From: an uncultured Eubacteriales bacterium
Lineage (GTDB): Bacteria; Bacillota; Clostridia; Oscillospirales; Oscillospiraceae
Assembly (NCBI GenBank): GCA_900554275.1
Contig: USGS01000003.1
Span: 5,816-69,815 of the forward strand
DNA: 64,000 nt
Reading direction: 5' to 3'
The position numbers were made by a program, and so were the translations under genes. Under the pieces are notes generated by a model that worked only from the letters and a program-made list of their open reading frames with translations, was not told the DNA's origin and searched no databases. Below, piece by piece: positions 1 through 7,637 of this stretch. The first letter of the stretch is position 1, and every line of letters begins with the position of its first letter.

Positions 1-1
1 G

Positions 2-1036
2 GACGGTGTTTTCGGCAAGAAAACGAAGGCGGCGGTACGGGACTATCAGAAAAAGAACAGGCTGACGATGGTGGACGGCATCGCGGGTGACGAGACGTGG
101 GGCAGTCTGCTGTCCGCACCGACGGCGGCGGAGCAGCAGGCCGCCGCCGCTGCGGCGGAAGAGGCGGCCAGACCGGAGGCCCGGGTGACGGAGAGCACGG
201 CGCGCAGACTGGCGGAGCTGGAGAAGGGCTATCAGCCGTCGGAGGATGTGGCGGCGGCACGGGCCTATCGGGACAGTGTGGCGGCCATGCAGCCGGGTGA
301 GTACGATTCCGGTTTCGAGGATCAGCTCCAGGCGCTGTATGACCAAATCGAGGGGCGGGAGGCATTCTCCTACGACCCGGAGGAGGACGAGGCGTACCGG
401 CGCTACGCTAGGCTGTATGCGGCCCAGGGCGCGGCGGCCATGGAGGACACCATGGGGCAGGCGGCATCACTGACCGGCGGGTACGGCTCAAGCTATGCCC
501 AGGCGGTGGGGCAGCAGGCCTATGACCGTTATCTGGGGGAGCTGGCGGCCCTGGTGCCGGAGCTGCGGCAGGCGGCACTGGCGGAGTACAGGCAGGAGGG
601 ACAGGCGCTGACGGATCGCTACAATATGCTGAACCAGCAGGAAAAAGCGGGCTACGACCGATGGCAGGACACGGTGGCCCAGTGGCAGAAGGCACTGTCG
701 GAGGCGCAGTCATCCTACGAGGATGTGTCGGCACAGGACGAGAAGGCGTACCAGGCTATGCTGAAGCACTATGCGGACAAGGCGGAACAGGAGCGGAAGC
801 TCAGCGCCGCCGGTGCGAAGATAGAGGACAGCGGCTATGAGGCGGACGCAGGGAAGGAGAGCCTGAGCAGTACGGCGGCGGACAGCTTGCAGCGGGCCGT
901 GGGGAACTATCTCAAAAGCGGCCGGGAGGACACGGCCCGGGCGCTTCTGCAGCAGTATGCCCAGCGCATGACACCGGCACAGCGAAAGCGGTTTGAGGCG
1001 CTGTTTGACAGCTATGGCCGCACGGCCGGCTGGTGA
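2..1036 (+). CDS. Peptidoglycan-binding domain protein, 5' end outside window
   Basis: The reading frame is open from base 2, so the true start lies upstream; 344 residues are visible. The first ~37 residues (DGVFGKKTKAAVRDYQ, then DGIAGDETW) fit the end of a PG_binding_1 repeat, a cell-wall-binding module. The rest is Ala/Gln/Glu/Tyr-rich and looks helical, with a small glycine patch (GGYGSSYAQAVGQQAYDRYL) around residue 160. No catalytic domain is visible. The Gly/Tyr patch followed by a long helical stretch is a pattern I associate with uncharacterised, sometimes phage-linked, proteins of gut Clostridia; that link is from memory. No clear terminator follows, and the next gene has its own promoter. 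The binding module is fairly sure; the overall role is unknown. Confidence 0.75.
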   Translation, partial: DGVFGKKTKAAVRDYQKKNRLTMVDGIAGDETWGSLLSAPTAAEQQAAAAAAEEAARPEARVTESTARRLAELEKGYQPSEDVAAARAYRDSVAAMQPGEYDSGFEDQLQALYDQIEGREAFSYDPEEDEAYRRYARLYAAQGAAAMEDTMGQAASLTGGYGSSYAQAVGQQAYDRYLGELAALVPELRQAALAEYRQEGQALTDRYNMLNQQEKAGYDRWQDTVAQWQKALSEAQSSYEDVSAQDEKAYQAMLKHYADKAEQERKLSAAGAKIEDSGYEADAGKESLSSTAADSLQRAVGNYLKSGREDTARALLQQYAQRMTPAQRKRFEALFDSYGRTAGW

Positions 1037-1077
1037 GCCGTGAAGCGCCACGAAGCGCAAACGAAGGGAAAAAGAGG

Positions 1078-1106
1078 TTGCAAACGGGGGCGGCGTATGG
1101 TATCAT
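1078..1106 (+). promoter_or_regulatory. Promoter for the sortase-like lipoprotein gene
   Basis: TTGCAA (1078-1083), a 17-nt spacer, then TATCAT (1101-1106), preceded by TG at the extended -10 position. The transcript leader carries a GC-rich fold around 1121-1155 (GAAGCG pairing with CGCTTC) before the RBS ggaaaggag at 1171-1179. Confidence 0.65.
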
Positions 1107-1184
1107 ACCAAAAGCATCTTGCGAAGCGGCGGCGACGCCGCAGCGGCGCTTCTGACAGGGAAGAGCCGTTGGAAAGGAGAAATA

Positions 1185-2117
1185 ATGAAGATCAAACCGC
1201 AGCTTCTGCGCCGCATGGCGCTGCTTTTGGCGGTCCTGACGCTGGCTTCCGCCGTACTGGCGGGGTGCGGGAAGAAGGGCAACGATGACAAGCCCGCGCC
1301 GGAAGACCCAAAGGACGGGGAGGTCATCGTGACGCCCAAGCCGGTGGAGGTGCCAGTGGACTTTTCGGCGGCGCAGAAAAAGTGGCCGAACGTGTACGCC
1401 TGCATCCGCATCCCCGGTGCAACACGCTGCACCATCAGCGAGGAGATGGGATATTTTATCGCCCAGCATCCCAGCGACGACGGGTATTATCTGTACCGTG
1501 ATCTGGATGGCAAGGATGCCAAGTCCGGTACGCTGTATACGGAAAGAGCCTACAATAAGACCGATTTCAGCGATCCGGTGACGGTGATCTACGGCCACAA
1601 CATGGCCAACCGGACCATGTTCGGCGGCCTGCAGAGCTACGCCGAGACGTTGAAGTTCGACGACGACGCGGTCATCTACATCTATCAGCCGGGACGGCAG
1701 CTGACCTACCGTATTTTCGCCGGTGTGCCGTACGATACCAGCCATGTGCTGTATTACCACGATTTCAGCGACGAGAAGGTGTTCAACGACTTCTTCCAGG
1801 CGCTGGCCAAGGCGGCGGATAATCCCAACTACAGCAGCGGCAGCGAGCTGAACGCGTTTTACAGCGCCGAGGGCTGCGTGAACGTGGACAAGGACAACCT
1901 GCCGGTGGCAGGGGATAAGGTCATCATTCTGGCGACCTGCAAGAATGGCGACGACAATCACCGCTACTGGATCATGGCCAAGCTGGTGGAGGATTCTGCC
2001 GAGCCGGTGGTAATGACAAAGGAGGAGGCGGAGCAGGCCGGTGTGACGCCGGACCGCATCATAGGGACGGCCCCGGAGAAGTCCGGCACTGACGATACCG
2101 CCAGCAAGACGAATTGA
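1185..2117 (+). CDS. Class B sortase-like lipoprotein
   Basis: A 310-residue secreted protein with a signal peptide (KPQLLRR, then a hydrophobic run) ending in a lipobox LAGC, so Cys28 should be lipidated. The C-terminal half is a class B sortase fold: His138 in VIYGHNM, Cys252 in ILATC and Arg260 in DNHRYWIMAKL supply the His-Cys-Arg triad. Sortases join surface proteins to the cell wall by transpeptidation. Sortases are normally held by an N-terminal transmembrane helix, so lipid anchoring is unusual. The catalytic Cys context is LATCKN rather than the usual TLSTC. No sorting-signal substrate is adjacent. The start was chosen because the ATG at 1185 has a good RBS and a proper signal peptide; upstream in-frame codons give an implausible N-terminus. 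Fold is confident; substrate unknown. Confidence 0.85.
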   Translation: MKIKPQLLRRMALLLAVLTLASAVLAGCGKKGNDDKPAPEDPKDGEVIVTPKPVEVPVDFSAAQKKWPNVYACIRIPGATRCTISEEMGYFIAQHPSDDGYYLYRDLDGKDAKSGTLYTERAYNKTDFSDPVTVIYGHNMANRTMFGGLQSYAETLKFDDDAVIYIYQPGRQLTYRIFAGVPYDTSHVLYYHDFSDEKVFNDFFQALAKAADNPNYSSGSELNAFYSAEGCVNVDKDNLPVAGDKVIILATCKNGDDNHRYWIMAKLVEDSAEPVVMTKEEAEQAGVTPDRIIGTAPEKSGTDDTASKTN

Positions 2118-2120
2118 CGC

Positions 2121-2148
2121 AAAAAAAGAACCGCCTATGAAGCGGCTC
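2121..2148 (-). terminator. Terminator for the minus-strand GNAT gene
   Basis: Hairpin 2128-2148 (arms GAACCGC and GCGGCTC, one G-U pair). It is followed on the minus strand by a run of seven T (the A run 2121-2127 on the + strand). It may also slow + strand readthrough from the sortase gene. Confidence 0.7.
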
Positions 2149-2180
2149 TGACGGTAAGACGGCAAAATTCAGATTTTTGG

Positions 2181-2208
2181 AACAGGCATGACCTCGGTCA
2201 TGCCTGTT
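2181..2208. terminator. Strong hairpin between convergent genes
   Basis: Perfect inverted repeat with 13-nt arms (AACAGGCATGACC / GGTCATGCCTGTT) and a 2-nt centre, just past the stop codon of the minus-strand GNAT gene. The U-tract is weak on both strands (TTTCGTCTTT on the + strand), so it probably works together with the second hairpin at 2128-2148. Confidence 0.6.
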
Positions 2209-2214
2209 TCGTCT

Positions 2215-2715
2215 TTACAGCATTCTTTCCATTGGCAGGAGTGTGGAGCTTTCACCTTCGTATTCCTCCCGGGTAAGAGTAAAGCCATTTTTCAGCCAAA
2301 AGGCTTTGCTCTGCGGATTTCCTTTGTCGATGCCCAGGCGGACCTTCTCAAAGCCCAGCTGCGCCAAATAGGAAAGACTGTCGGAGATGATCGTTGTTCC
2401 GATGCCTTGCCCCTGCAGCTTGGCGTTCATCGCAAAGAAACCTAATAACGCAGTTCCGGGCTGCGGATAATGCTCGATTAAGTCCATGACCGCGGTCAAA
2501 ATGTCTCCCCGGAAAAAGCCGATATAATGCTTGTCCTCATAGCCCTTGCGGGGAGGGAGCGCCTTCATGTCCTCCATAATGCCTTCGACAGTTACCATCG
2601 GCGGATGGTACTTGTAGAAAAGAGTATTGGCCTTCAGAACCTCATAGATCGCCTCTGCATCTGCCGGCAGCAAGTCACGGACGGTGTATTGGGAGGAAAG
2701 ATGTTGGATGTTCAT
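2215..2715 (-). CDS. GNAT family N-acetyltransferase
   Basis: A 166-residue single-domain acetyltransferase. The acetyl-CoA-binding motif A is seen as LQGQGIGTTIISDSL, preceded by a beta strand (TALLGFFAMN) and followed by FEKVRLGIDKGNPQSKAFWLKNGF, the usual GNAT motif B. The transferred group is acetyl from acetyl-CoA; the acceptor cannot be told. The start at 2715 was preferred because AAGGAG lies just upstream and the frame begins directly with MNIQHLSSQ; the longer in-frame extension would cross the promoter. It is a single-gene unit with its own promoter (2759-2787) and terminators. Confidence 0.85.
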   Translation of the reverse strand: MNIQHLSSQYTVRDLLPADAEAIYEVLKANTLFYKYHPPMVTVEGIMEDMKALPPRKGYEDKHYIGFFRGDILTAVMDLIEHYPQPGTALLGFFAMNAKLQGQGIGTTIISDSLSYLAQLGFEKVRLGIDKGNPQSKAFWLKNGFTLTREEYEGESSTLLPMERML

Positions 2716-2758
2716 GACTGCAGCTCCTTCAACGTCTTTTTGTATGTACGTACACCGT

Positions 2759-2787
2759 ATTATAACACAGCGAGGATCGGTTTTCAA
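2759..2787 (-). promoter_or_regulatory. Promoter of the GNAT gene
   Basis: On the minus strand: TTGAAA (2782-2787), a 17-nt spacer, TATAAT (2759-2764). Near-consensus housekeeping promoter about 45 nt before the ATG. Confidence 0.8.
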
Positions 2788-2829
2788 AGGTATCCTCGCT
2801 TTATGGTTCCCCTCCGCTGAGACGCAGCG

Positions 2830-2869
2830 AAACAGGCGGCACCCAACCGAAGCTGAGTGCCGCCTGTTT
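2830..2869 (-). terminator. Terminator for the small membrane protein gene
   Basis: Arms AAACAGGCGGCAC (2830-2842) and GTGCCGCCTGTTT (2857-2869) are perfectly complementary around a 14-nt loop. T-rich sequence follows on the + side and a short TTT on the minus side, so it may act in both directions. Confidence 0.65.
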
Positions 2870-2897
2870 TGTTGTTCAATTCTGTTGTCTGTGCCGA

Positions 2898-3119
2898 TCA
2901 GGCGGCGGCGTGAGACTTGCGGTTCGCGCGCACCTCATGGTCACGCTCCAGCAGCAGCGCGCGGGTAGCGGAGACGGTGAACACCGCGGCCCAGCCCAGG
3001 GTCAGATAGTTGGCGAGAACGCGGATCTCAACGTCGGCGGCGGTCATCAGGAAAGTGGAAGCGACGACCAGGACCAGGGAAACGATGGCGATGACGACCT
3101 GAATAGAGATGTTTTTCAT
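2898..3119 (-). CDS. Small two-helix membrane protein, unknown function
   Basis: A 73-residue protein. Residues 4-27 (SIQVVIAIVSLVLVV...) and about 35-53 (ANYLTLGWAAVFTVSATRALLL) form two hydrophobic segments, followed by a charged tail (ERDHEVRANRKSHAAA). I do not recognise the family. The RBS AAGGAGG on the minus strand precedes the ATG at good spacing. It is transcribed away from the LysR gene across a shared control region with a dyad, so it is the natural candidate target of that regulator. That is inference from position only. Confidence 0.7.
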   Translation of the reverse strand: MKNISIQVVIAIVSLVLVVASTFLMTAADVEIRVLANYLTLGWAAVFTVSATRALLLERDHEVRANRKSHAAA

Positions 3120-3199
3120 GATAATGTCCTCCTTAAAAAAGTTGTATGTGATATGGTTGGATTTTCTTTGTTTTGGGGGCTTGTGCTCTTGTTGTCTGT

Positions 3200-3246
3200 A
3201 TAGTAGAATAAATAACGAGAAAAGTAAAGCTGTACTTTGTTATAAT
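3200..3246. promoter_or_regulatory. Divergent promoter region with LysR-type dyad
   Basis: Towards the LysR gene: TATAAT at 3241-3246 with no good -35, as expected of an activated or autoregulated promoter. Towards the membrane protein gene (minus strand): TTTACT (3223-3228), 17 nt, TACTAT (3200-3205). The dyad AAAGTA-N6-TACTTT (3221-3238) lies over the minus-strand -35 and immediately upstream of the + strand -10. Confidence 0.5.
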
Positions 3247-3288
3247 GGATGTTAGTGGTACTAATAGAAAATCCTGGAGGTGGCGGGT

Positions 3289-4167
3289 ATGGAAACGGCA
3301 CGGTGCAGGGCCTTTTTGGCAGCGGCGGAGACGGGGAGCTTTTCCCGGGCGGCGGAGGCGCTGCGGTATACGCCCTCCGGCGTGAACCAGCTGGTATCGG
3401 CGCTGGAGAAGGAGGTGGGGTTTTCTCTGTTCAGCCGCAACACGAAGGGCGTGGCGCTGACGGCCAACGGGGAGCTGCTGCTGCCGGTGGTGCGGGAGTT
3501 CCTGCGGCAGGAGGATCGCATCTTCGAGCTGTCGGCAGGGATGAACGGGCTGCTGATCGGCAGCGTCAGCATCGCGGCCTATTCCAGTATCGCCACACAC
3601 TGGCTGCCGGCGGTGATACGGGAATTTCAGCGGGATTACCCTAACGTGAAGATCAAGCTGATGGAGGGCATCTGGCAGGAGGTGTCCCAGTGGCTGGATG
3701 AGCGGGTGGCGGACATCGGCTTTCTGAGCTATCAGGAGAATATGCCCTACGACTGGATACCGCTGGCGGACGATCCCATGCTGGCGCTGCTGCCGTGGGA
3801 TCACCCGCTGGCGAAGGCGGAGGCCTATCCGCTGGAGAACTGCGCCAAGGATCGTTTCATCATGCCGGCGCTGGGCTGCGACGACGATGTGGAGGCGCTG
3901 TTTGCCCGCGGCCATATCGAGCCGAATATCTGCTACACGACCTTGGAGAACTTTTCCGCCATGTCCATGGTGGAGCAGGGGCTGGGCGTCAGCGTGATGA
4001 ATCGGCTCATCACCCAGAAGCGGGTGTGCGACATCGCCATGATTCCCATCGACCCGCCGGCCAGTATCACACTGGGCGCAGCGCTGCACTCCCGGACGGA
4101 CACCTCGCCGGCGGTGAAGATGTTCCTGCGCTACGCGGTGCGGATGCTGACGAAGAAGGAAAGCTGA
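3289..4167 (+). CDS. LysR family transcriptional regulator
   Basis: A 292-residue LysR-type regulator. The N-terminal winged helix-turn-helix covers roughly residues 1-60 (CRAFLAAAETGSFSRAAEALRYTPSGVNQLVSALE...). The C-terminal half is a two-lobed effector-binding domain beginning near GSVSIAAYSSIATHWLPAVI. LysR proteins are usually tetramers that bind dyads next to divergent promoters and respond to a small metabolite. The ATG at 3289 was chosen over the in-frame GTG at 3280 because GGAGG (3276-3280) is correctly spaced for it. The divergently transcribed neighbour is the small membrane protein at 2898-3119. Effector unknown. Confidence 0.9.
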   Translation: METARCRAFLAAAETGSFSRAAEALRYTPSGVNQLVSALEKEVGFSLFSRNTKGVALTANGELLLPVVREFLRQEDRIFELSAGMNGLLIGSVSIAAYSSIATHWLPAVIREFQRDYPNVKIKLMEGIWQEVSQWLDERVADIGFLSYQENMPYDWIPLADDPMLALLPWDHPLAKAEAYPLENCAKDRFIMPALGCDDDVEALFARGHIEPNICYTTLENFSAMSMVEQGLGVSVMNRLITQKRVCDIAMIPIDPPASITLGAALHSRTDTSPAVKMFLRYAVRMLTKKES

Positions 4168-4172
4168 CATGA

Positions 4173-4199
4173 AAAAGAACCGCCCCCGGCGGTTCTTTT
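4173..4199. terminator. Bidirectional terminator between convergent genes
   Basis: Arms AAAAGAACCGCC (4173-4184) and GGCGGTTCTTTT (4188-4199) with a CCC loop. A-tract on one side and T-tract on the other serve both the LysR gene and the convergent B3/B4 gene. Confidence 0.85.
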
Positions 4200-4205
4200 T
4201 TGCGC

Positions 4206-4919
4206 TTACAGGAAGAAGTCGAAGCGGGGGTGATCCTTCGTCACCGTGCCGGTCTCGATCTCGATGCTGTCGCCGAAATACTTGTGCAGCAGTGCCACCA
4301 GCTCATCGGCGGCGGCCTGGACCTCGCCGGCGTTCACGTCAGAGAAGCCGTCGATGGGGAAGAGGATGGCCCTCGTCGCCTCGGTGATCTTGCCGCGCTC
4401 CGACTGACGCCACGTCCAGCGGCGGGTGCGGATCTCGCTGCCGGAGGCGTAGACGGCCTCACCCACGTCGGGGGTCTCCTCCTCGGTGCTGCCGAAGGGG
4501 ATGAAGGTGTCGCCCTCCCGGGCCAGCCGCACGTCCAGCCCCTCGTCGATGGTGTCCAGGTCGTGTGCGCCCATGGGCAGGCGGTGCTTGATGGACACGG
4601 CATTGCCCAGGTCCACGGCGGCGTTGATGTGGGGGAAGCCCTTGCCCTTGGCGATGCGGGTCAGCAGCGCTTCGATGGAGCAGAGGAACTTGTTGGGATT
4701 GATACCTAAAGAGGTGAACGCCTGGCGGTAGGGCAGGATGTCCTCCGTTTCCTTGGGCTTCTTGCCTGTAAAGTACGCTTCACAGGCGGTGACATTCTCG
4801 GCCAGCATCTGCTCCAGCTCTGGGATGTCGTGGGTGTTGTCCAGCCCGCGGACGGCGACCGCGCCGAAGCAGGCATTGGGCAGCTTTTCAAAAAACTCTT
4901 TGGACACCTGATAATACAT
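4206..4919 (-). CDS. B3/B4 tRNA-binding domain protein
   Basis: A 237-residue protein that reads as a stand-alone B3/B4 domain, the module otherwise found in the beta subunit of phenylalanyl-tRNA synthetase. Recognisable parts are YRQAFTSLGINPNKFLCSIEALLTRI and GKGFPHINAAVDLGNAVSIKHRLPMGAHD in the middle, and EATRAILFPIDG towards the end. In PheT the module helps recognise mischarged tRNA; free-standing copies are proposed to act on aminoacyl-tRNA but are poorly characterised. The ATG at 4919 has GAGGAG upstream on the minus strand. It is monocistronic, with a promoter at 4952-4980. Domain call is confident; role is inferred. Confidence 0.8.
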   Translation of the reverse strand: MYYQVSKEFFEKLPNACFGAVAVRGLDNTHDIPELEQMLAENVTACEAYFTGKKPKETEDILPYRQAFTSLGINPNKFLCSIEALLTRIAKGKGFPHINAAVDLGNAVSIKHRLPMGAHDLDTIDEGLDVRLAREGDTFIPFGSTEEETPDVGEAVYASGSEIRTRRWTWRQSERGKITEATRAILFPIDGFSDVNAGEVQAAADELVALLHKYFGDSIEIETGTVTKDHPRFDFFL

Positions 4920-4951
4920 GGCGTTTTCTCCTCGTTTCGAATTTATGTGGT

Positions 4952-4980
4952 ATTTTAACGCTTTGAAGCGCTGATTGCAA
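4952..4980 (-). promoter_or_regulatory. Promoter of the B3/B4 gene
   Basis: Minus strand: TTGCAA (4975-4980), 17-nt spacer, TAAAAT (4952-4957). A short dyad, CGCTT-TG-AAGCG, lies inside the spacer. Confidence 0.65.
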
Positions 4981-5049
4981 GAGGAAAACTCCAACATAGA
5001 AGGATTTTATATTACAGAAAAATTATTCGACAATACGGAACAAGTGGAC

Positions 5050-5078
5050 TTGCGGTGGAGAGCGTTATCCTGTAAAAT
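5050..5078 (+). promoter_or_regulatory. Candidate promoter of the ABC transporter operon
   Basis: TTGCGG (5050-5055), 17 nt, TAAAAT (5073-5078). The -35 is weak, but its spacing and TTGC core match other promoters in the window. I saw no riboswitch or recognisable metal-regulator box in the ~190 nt between the divergent genes. Confidence 0.4.
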
Positions 5079-5106
5079 GAAGAGCGAAATTTTGGAAAGG
5101 GGGCGT

Positions 5107-6129
5107 ATGCCGGTGGAACTGCAAAAGAGACGGCCGACGGGCCGGGTGGCTATGATGGCGGCGGTGCTGCTGGCGCTGTTTCTGCTCTCCTTTATCTGGG
5201 GACGGTATGATGTGCCGCTGCCGGAGGTGGTGCGCATCCTGCTGTCCCGGCTGTTGCCGGTGACCCAGACGTGGACGGACAACATGGCCATCGCCGTGTG
5301 CAACGTGCGGCTGCCCCGCATCCTGCTGGCCTGCCTGGTTGGTTGTGCGCTGTCGGCGGCGGGGGCGTCGTATCAGACGGTGTTTCAGAACCCTATGGCC
5401 GCGCCGGATATTTTAGGCGCGTCCTCCGGCGCGTGCTTTGGCGCGGCGCTGGCCATCCTGACGGGGCAGAGCAGCGTGACGGTCACGGTGTACGCCTTCT
5501 GCGCCAGTCTGCTGTCCGTGGCGCTGGTGTATCTTGTGGGCAGCCGTACCCGGGGCAGCCGGGTGGTGAACCTGCTGCTGGCGGGTATCATGGTGGGATC
5601 ACTGTTCACCGCAGGGACGTCCTATATCAAGCTGGTGGCCGACCCCACCAATCAGCTGCCCCAAATCACCTACTGGCTCATGGGCAGCCTGTCCGGCACG
5701 CGGATGAAAAAGGTGGGCTTCGCCGCCGTGTGTATGGCGGTGGGGCTGCTCCCGCTGCTGCTCCTGCGCTGGCGGATGAACCTGCTGACGCTGTCCGCCG
5801 ACGAGGCCCGGGCCATGGGCGTCCATACCGACCGGCTGCGGCTGGCGGTGATCCTGTCCGCCACGGTGCTGACGGCGTCGGCGGTGTCCGTATCCGGCAT
5901 GATCGGCTGGGTGGGGCTGGTCATTCCCCATCTCAGCCGCCGTATAGTGGGCAATGACTGCCGCTGGCTGCTGCCTATGTCCATGCTGTTCGGTGCGACG
6001 TTTCTGCTGCTGGTGGATAATATGGCCCGGTGTCTCACGGCGGTGGAGATCCCCATCGGTATCCTGACCGCCTTTGTGGGCGCGCCATTCTTTCTCTATC
6101 TGATGATAAAGGGGGGCGAGCGGGCATGA
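5107..6129 (+). CDS. FecCD-type ABC transporter permease
   Basis: A 340-residue multi-spanning membrane protein of the FecCD/BtuC family, about ten hydrophobic segments. Family signatures include RLPRILLACLVGCALSAAGASYQTVFQNPMAAPDILGASSGA near residues 75-115 and GMIGWVGLVIPHLSRRIVGND near residue 270. It should form a homodimeric channel with the ATPase encoded next. The family imports siderophores, haem, cobalamin and, in MolBC-type systems, molybdate or tungstate. The ATG at 5107 was chosen for its purine-rich upstream sequence and because upstream residues lack family likeness. First gene of an operon with ATPase, methyltransferase, binding lipoprotein, XdhC and NTPase; the XdhC neighbour favours an oxyanion substrate, by inference. 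Confidence 0.88.
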   Translation: MPVELQKRRPTGRVAMMAAVLLALFLLSFIWGRYDVPLPEVVRILLSRLLPVTQTWTDNMAIAVCNVRLPRILLACLVGCALSAAGASYQTVFQNPMAAPDILGASSGACFGAALAILTGQSSVTVTVYAFCASLLSVALVYLVGSRTRGSRVVNLLLAGIMVGSLFTAGTSYIKLVADPTNQLPQITYWLMGSLSGTRMKKVGFAAVCMAVGLLPLLLLRWRMNLLTLSADEARAMGVHTDRLRLAVILSATVLTASAVSVSGMIGWVGLVIPHLSRRIVGNDCRWLLPMSMLFGATFLLLVDNMARCLTAVEIPIGILTAFVGAPFFLYLMIKGGERA

Positions 6130-6905
6130 CACTGACGGTGAACGACCTATCCTACGGCTATATCAGGGGTGTGCCGGTGCTGGAGGGCGTGTCCTTTGCA
6201 GCGGAGAAGGGGGAGCTCCTCTCCGTTCTCGGGCCGAACGGCGCGGGGAAAAGCACGCTGTTCCGCTGCCTGCTGGGCGGCATCGACGGCTATTCCGGTT
6301 CGATCGAGTTGGATGGCCGGGAGGTGCGCGGCCTGTCCCGGCGGGAGCTGGCGGCCCGCATCGCCTACATCCCCCAGATACACCGGCCTACCTTCGGCTA
6401 TTCGGTGCTGGACACGGCGCTGATGGGCCTGACCCGGGAGCTGTCGCCGTTCCGCTCTCCCTCGGCGGAGCAGGAGAAGCGGGCCATGGAGGCGCTGGAG
6501 CAGGTGGGCGTGGCACACCTCGCCCGGCGGAATTTCGCCACGCTGTCCGGCGGCGAGCAGCAGCTGGTGCTTATCGCCCGGGCGCTGTGTCAGCGGTCGG
6601 ACGTGCTGCTGATGGACGAGCCAACGTCTTCGCTGGACTACGGAAACCAGCTGCGGGTTCTGCAGCGGGTCAGTGAACTGGCGGGGCAGGGCTATACGGT
6701 GATCCTGTCTACCCACGATCCACAGCACGCGCTGCGGTTCTCCCGGCGGGTGCTGGCGCTGCGGGACGGCCGGGTGACCGCCTTCGGCGACACCCGTGAG
6801 GTGCTGACGGAGACGCTGCTGCGCCGGCTGTACGGCGTGGACGCGGCGCTGCTGGACACGGCGCACGGCCCGGTGGTCGTGCCGAAGGGAGGCGGCCATG
6901 TTTAA
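6126..6905 (+). CDS. ABC transporter ATP-binding protein (FecE/BtuD type)
   Basis: A 259-residue ABC ATPase. Walker A is GPNGAGKST (about residues 37-45), the Q-loop lies in AYIPQIHRPTFGYSVLD, the signature is LSGGEQQL, Walker B is VLLMDEPTSSLD, and the H-loop is STHDP. It energises the permease encoded just upstream. Its ATG overlaps the permease stop codon in an ATGA arrangement, indicating translational coupling. Length and motifs are intact. Confidence 0.92.
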   Translation: MTLTVNDLSYGYIRGVPVLEGVSFAAEKGELLSVLGPNGAGKSTLFRCLLGGIDGYSGSIELDGREVRGLSRRELAARIAYIPQIHRPTFGYSVLDTALMGLTRELSPFRSPSAEQEKRAMEALEQVGVAHLARRNFATLSGGEQQLVLIARALCQRSDVLLMDEPTSSLDYGNQLRVLQRVSELAGQGYTVILSTHDPQHALRFSRRVLALRDGRVTAFGDTREVLTETLLRRLYGVDAALLDTAHGPVVVPKGGGHV

Positions 6906-7590
6906 GTGGACACAGGAGAGCATCGCCTATATGGACGATGCCTGCCGCTGGACGGATTTCCACCGGAAGCTGGCGGCGGAGCTGCAGCCGTACCTCCGGG
7001 AGACGGACTGCGTCTGCGACGCGGGCTGTGGGCTGGGGTATCTGTCCCTGTCCCTCGCCCCGTATGTGGGCGCGGTGACGGCGGTGGAACGGGACAGTCA
7101 GGCGCTGGCGGTGCTGGAGCGGGAGCTGGCGCTTCGGCATATCAAGAACGTGCATCCCTGCTGTGAGGATGTGTTTGTCCACCGGCCGGAAAAGCCCTAC
7201 GACGCCATGGTTTTCTGCTTTTTCGGAAGCATAGAGGAGATATTGGCCGCGGCGGCGCGGTGCTGCCACGGTACGGTGCTGGCGGTGGTGCGAAATGATG
7301 CACGCCACCGGTTTTCCGACAAGAGCCGCGGGCCGGGACAGCACAGCTATGAGACAGCCTGCCGCATCTTGACTGAAAAGGGGATTAGCTTTACAACAAG
7401 GACTGCGTCCTTTGCGTTTGACCAGCCGTTCCGCAGCCTGGAGGCCGCCCGGCGGTTCTTCGAGCTGTACGGCGGCAGCGGGGACTGGCGTGCGCGTTTA
7501 GTGGAGACGGGCGACCCGGAATTTCCCTGGCAGCTGCCCAGCCGCCGGGAGTTCGGCCTGATCACCTTTCAGATGGGTGATGGAGAGTAA
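6898..7590 (+). CDS. Class I SAM-dependent methyltransferase
   Basis: A 230-residue protein with a Rossmann-like SAM-binding site. Motif I is CVCDAGCGLGYLSLSL near residues 38-53; motif II is AVTAVERDSQAL near residues 59-70. The C-terminal half (DARHRFSDKSRGPGQHSYETACRIL, SLEAARRFFELY) is typical of small-molecule methyltransferases but does not point to a substrate. It overlaps the ATPase gene by 8 nt, so it belongs to the transporter operon. A methyltransferase inside such an operon is unusual and suggests that the cargo or a co-imported chelator is modified on entry; this is inference. Confidence 0.8.
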   Translation: MFKWTQESIAYMDDACRWTDFHRKLAAELQPYLRETDCVCDAGCGLGYLSLSLAPYVGAVTAVERDSQALAVLERELALRHIKNVHPCCEDVFVHRPEKPYDAMVFCFFGSIEEILAAAARCCHGTVLAVVRNDARHRFSDKSRGPGQHSYETACRILTEKGISFTTRTASFAFDQPFRSLEAARRFFELYGGSGDWRARLVETGDPEFPWQLPSRREFGLITFQMGDGE

Positions 7591-7637
7591 GCAGTGTATT
7601 CCGCGGCGTGAGCCGGGAAGATGATAAGGAGGAAACC

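Noticed and set aside
4920..5106. Molybdenum-cofactor or cobalamin riboswitch upstream of the ABC operon
   Set aside because: None of the conserved core strings of those riboswitches was recognised in the 187-nt leader.
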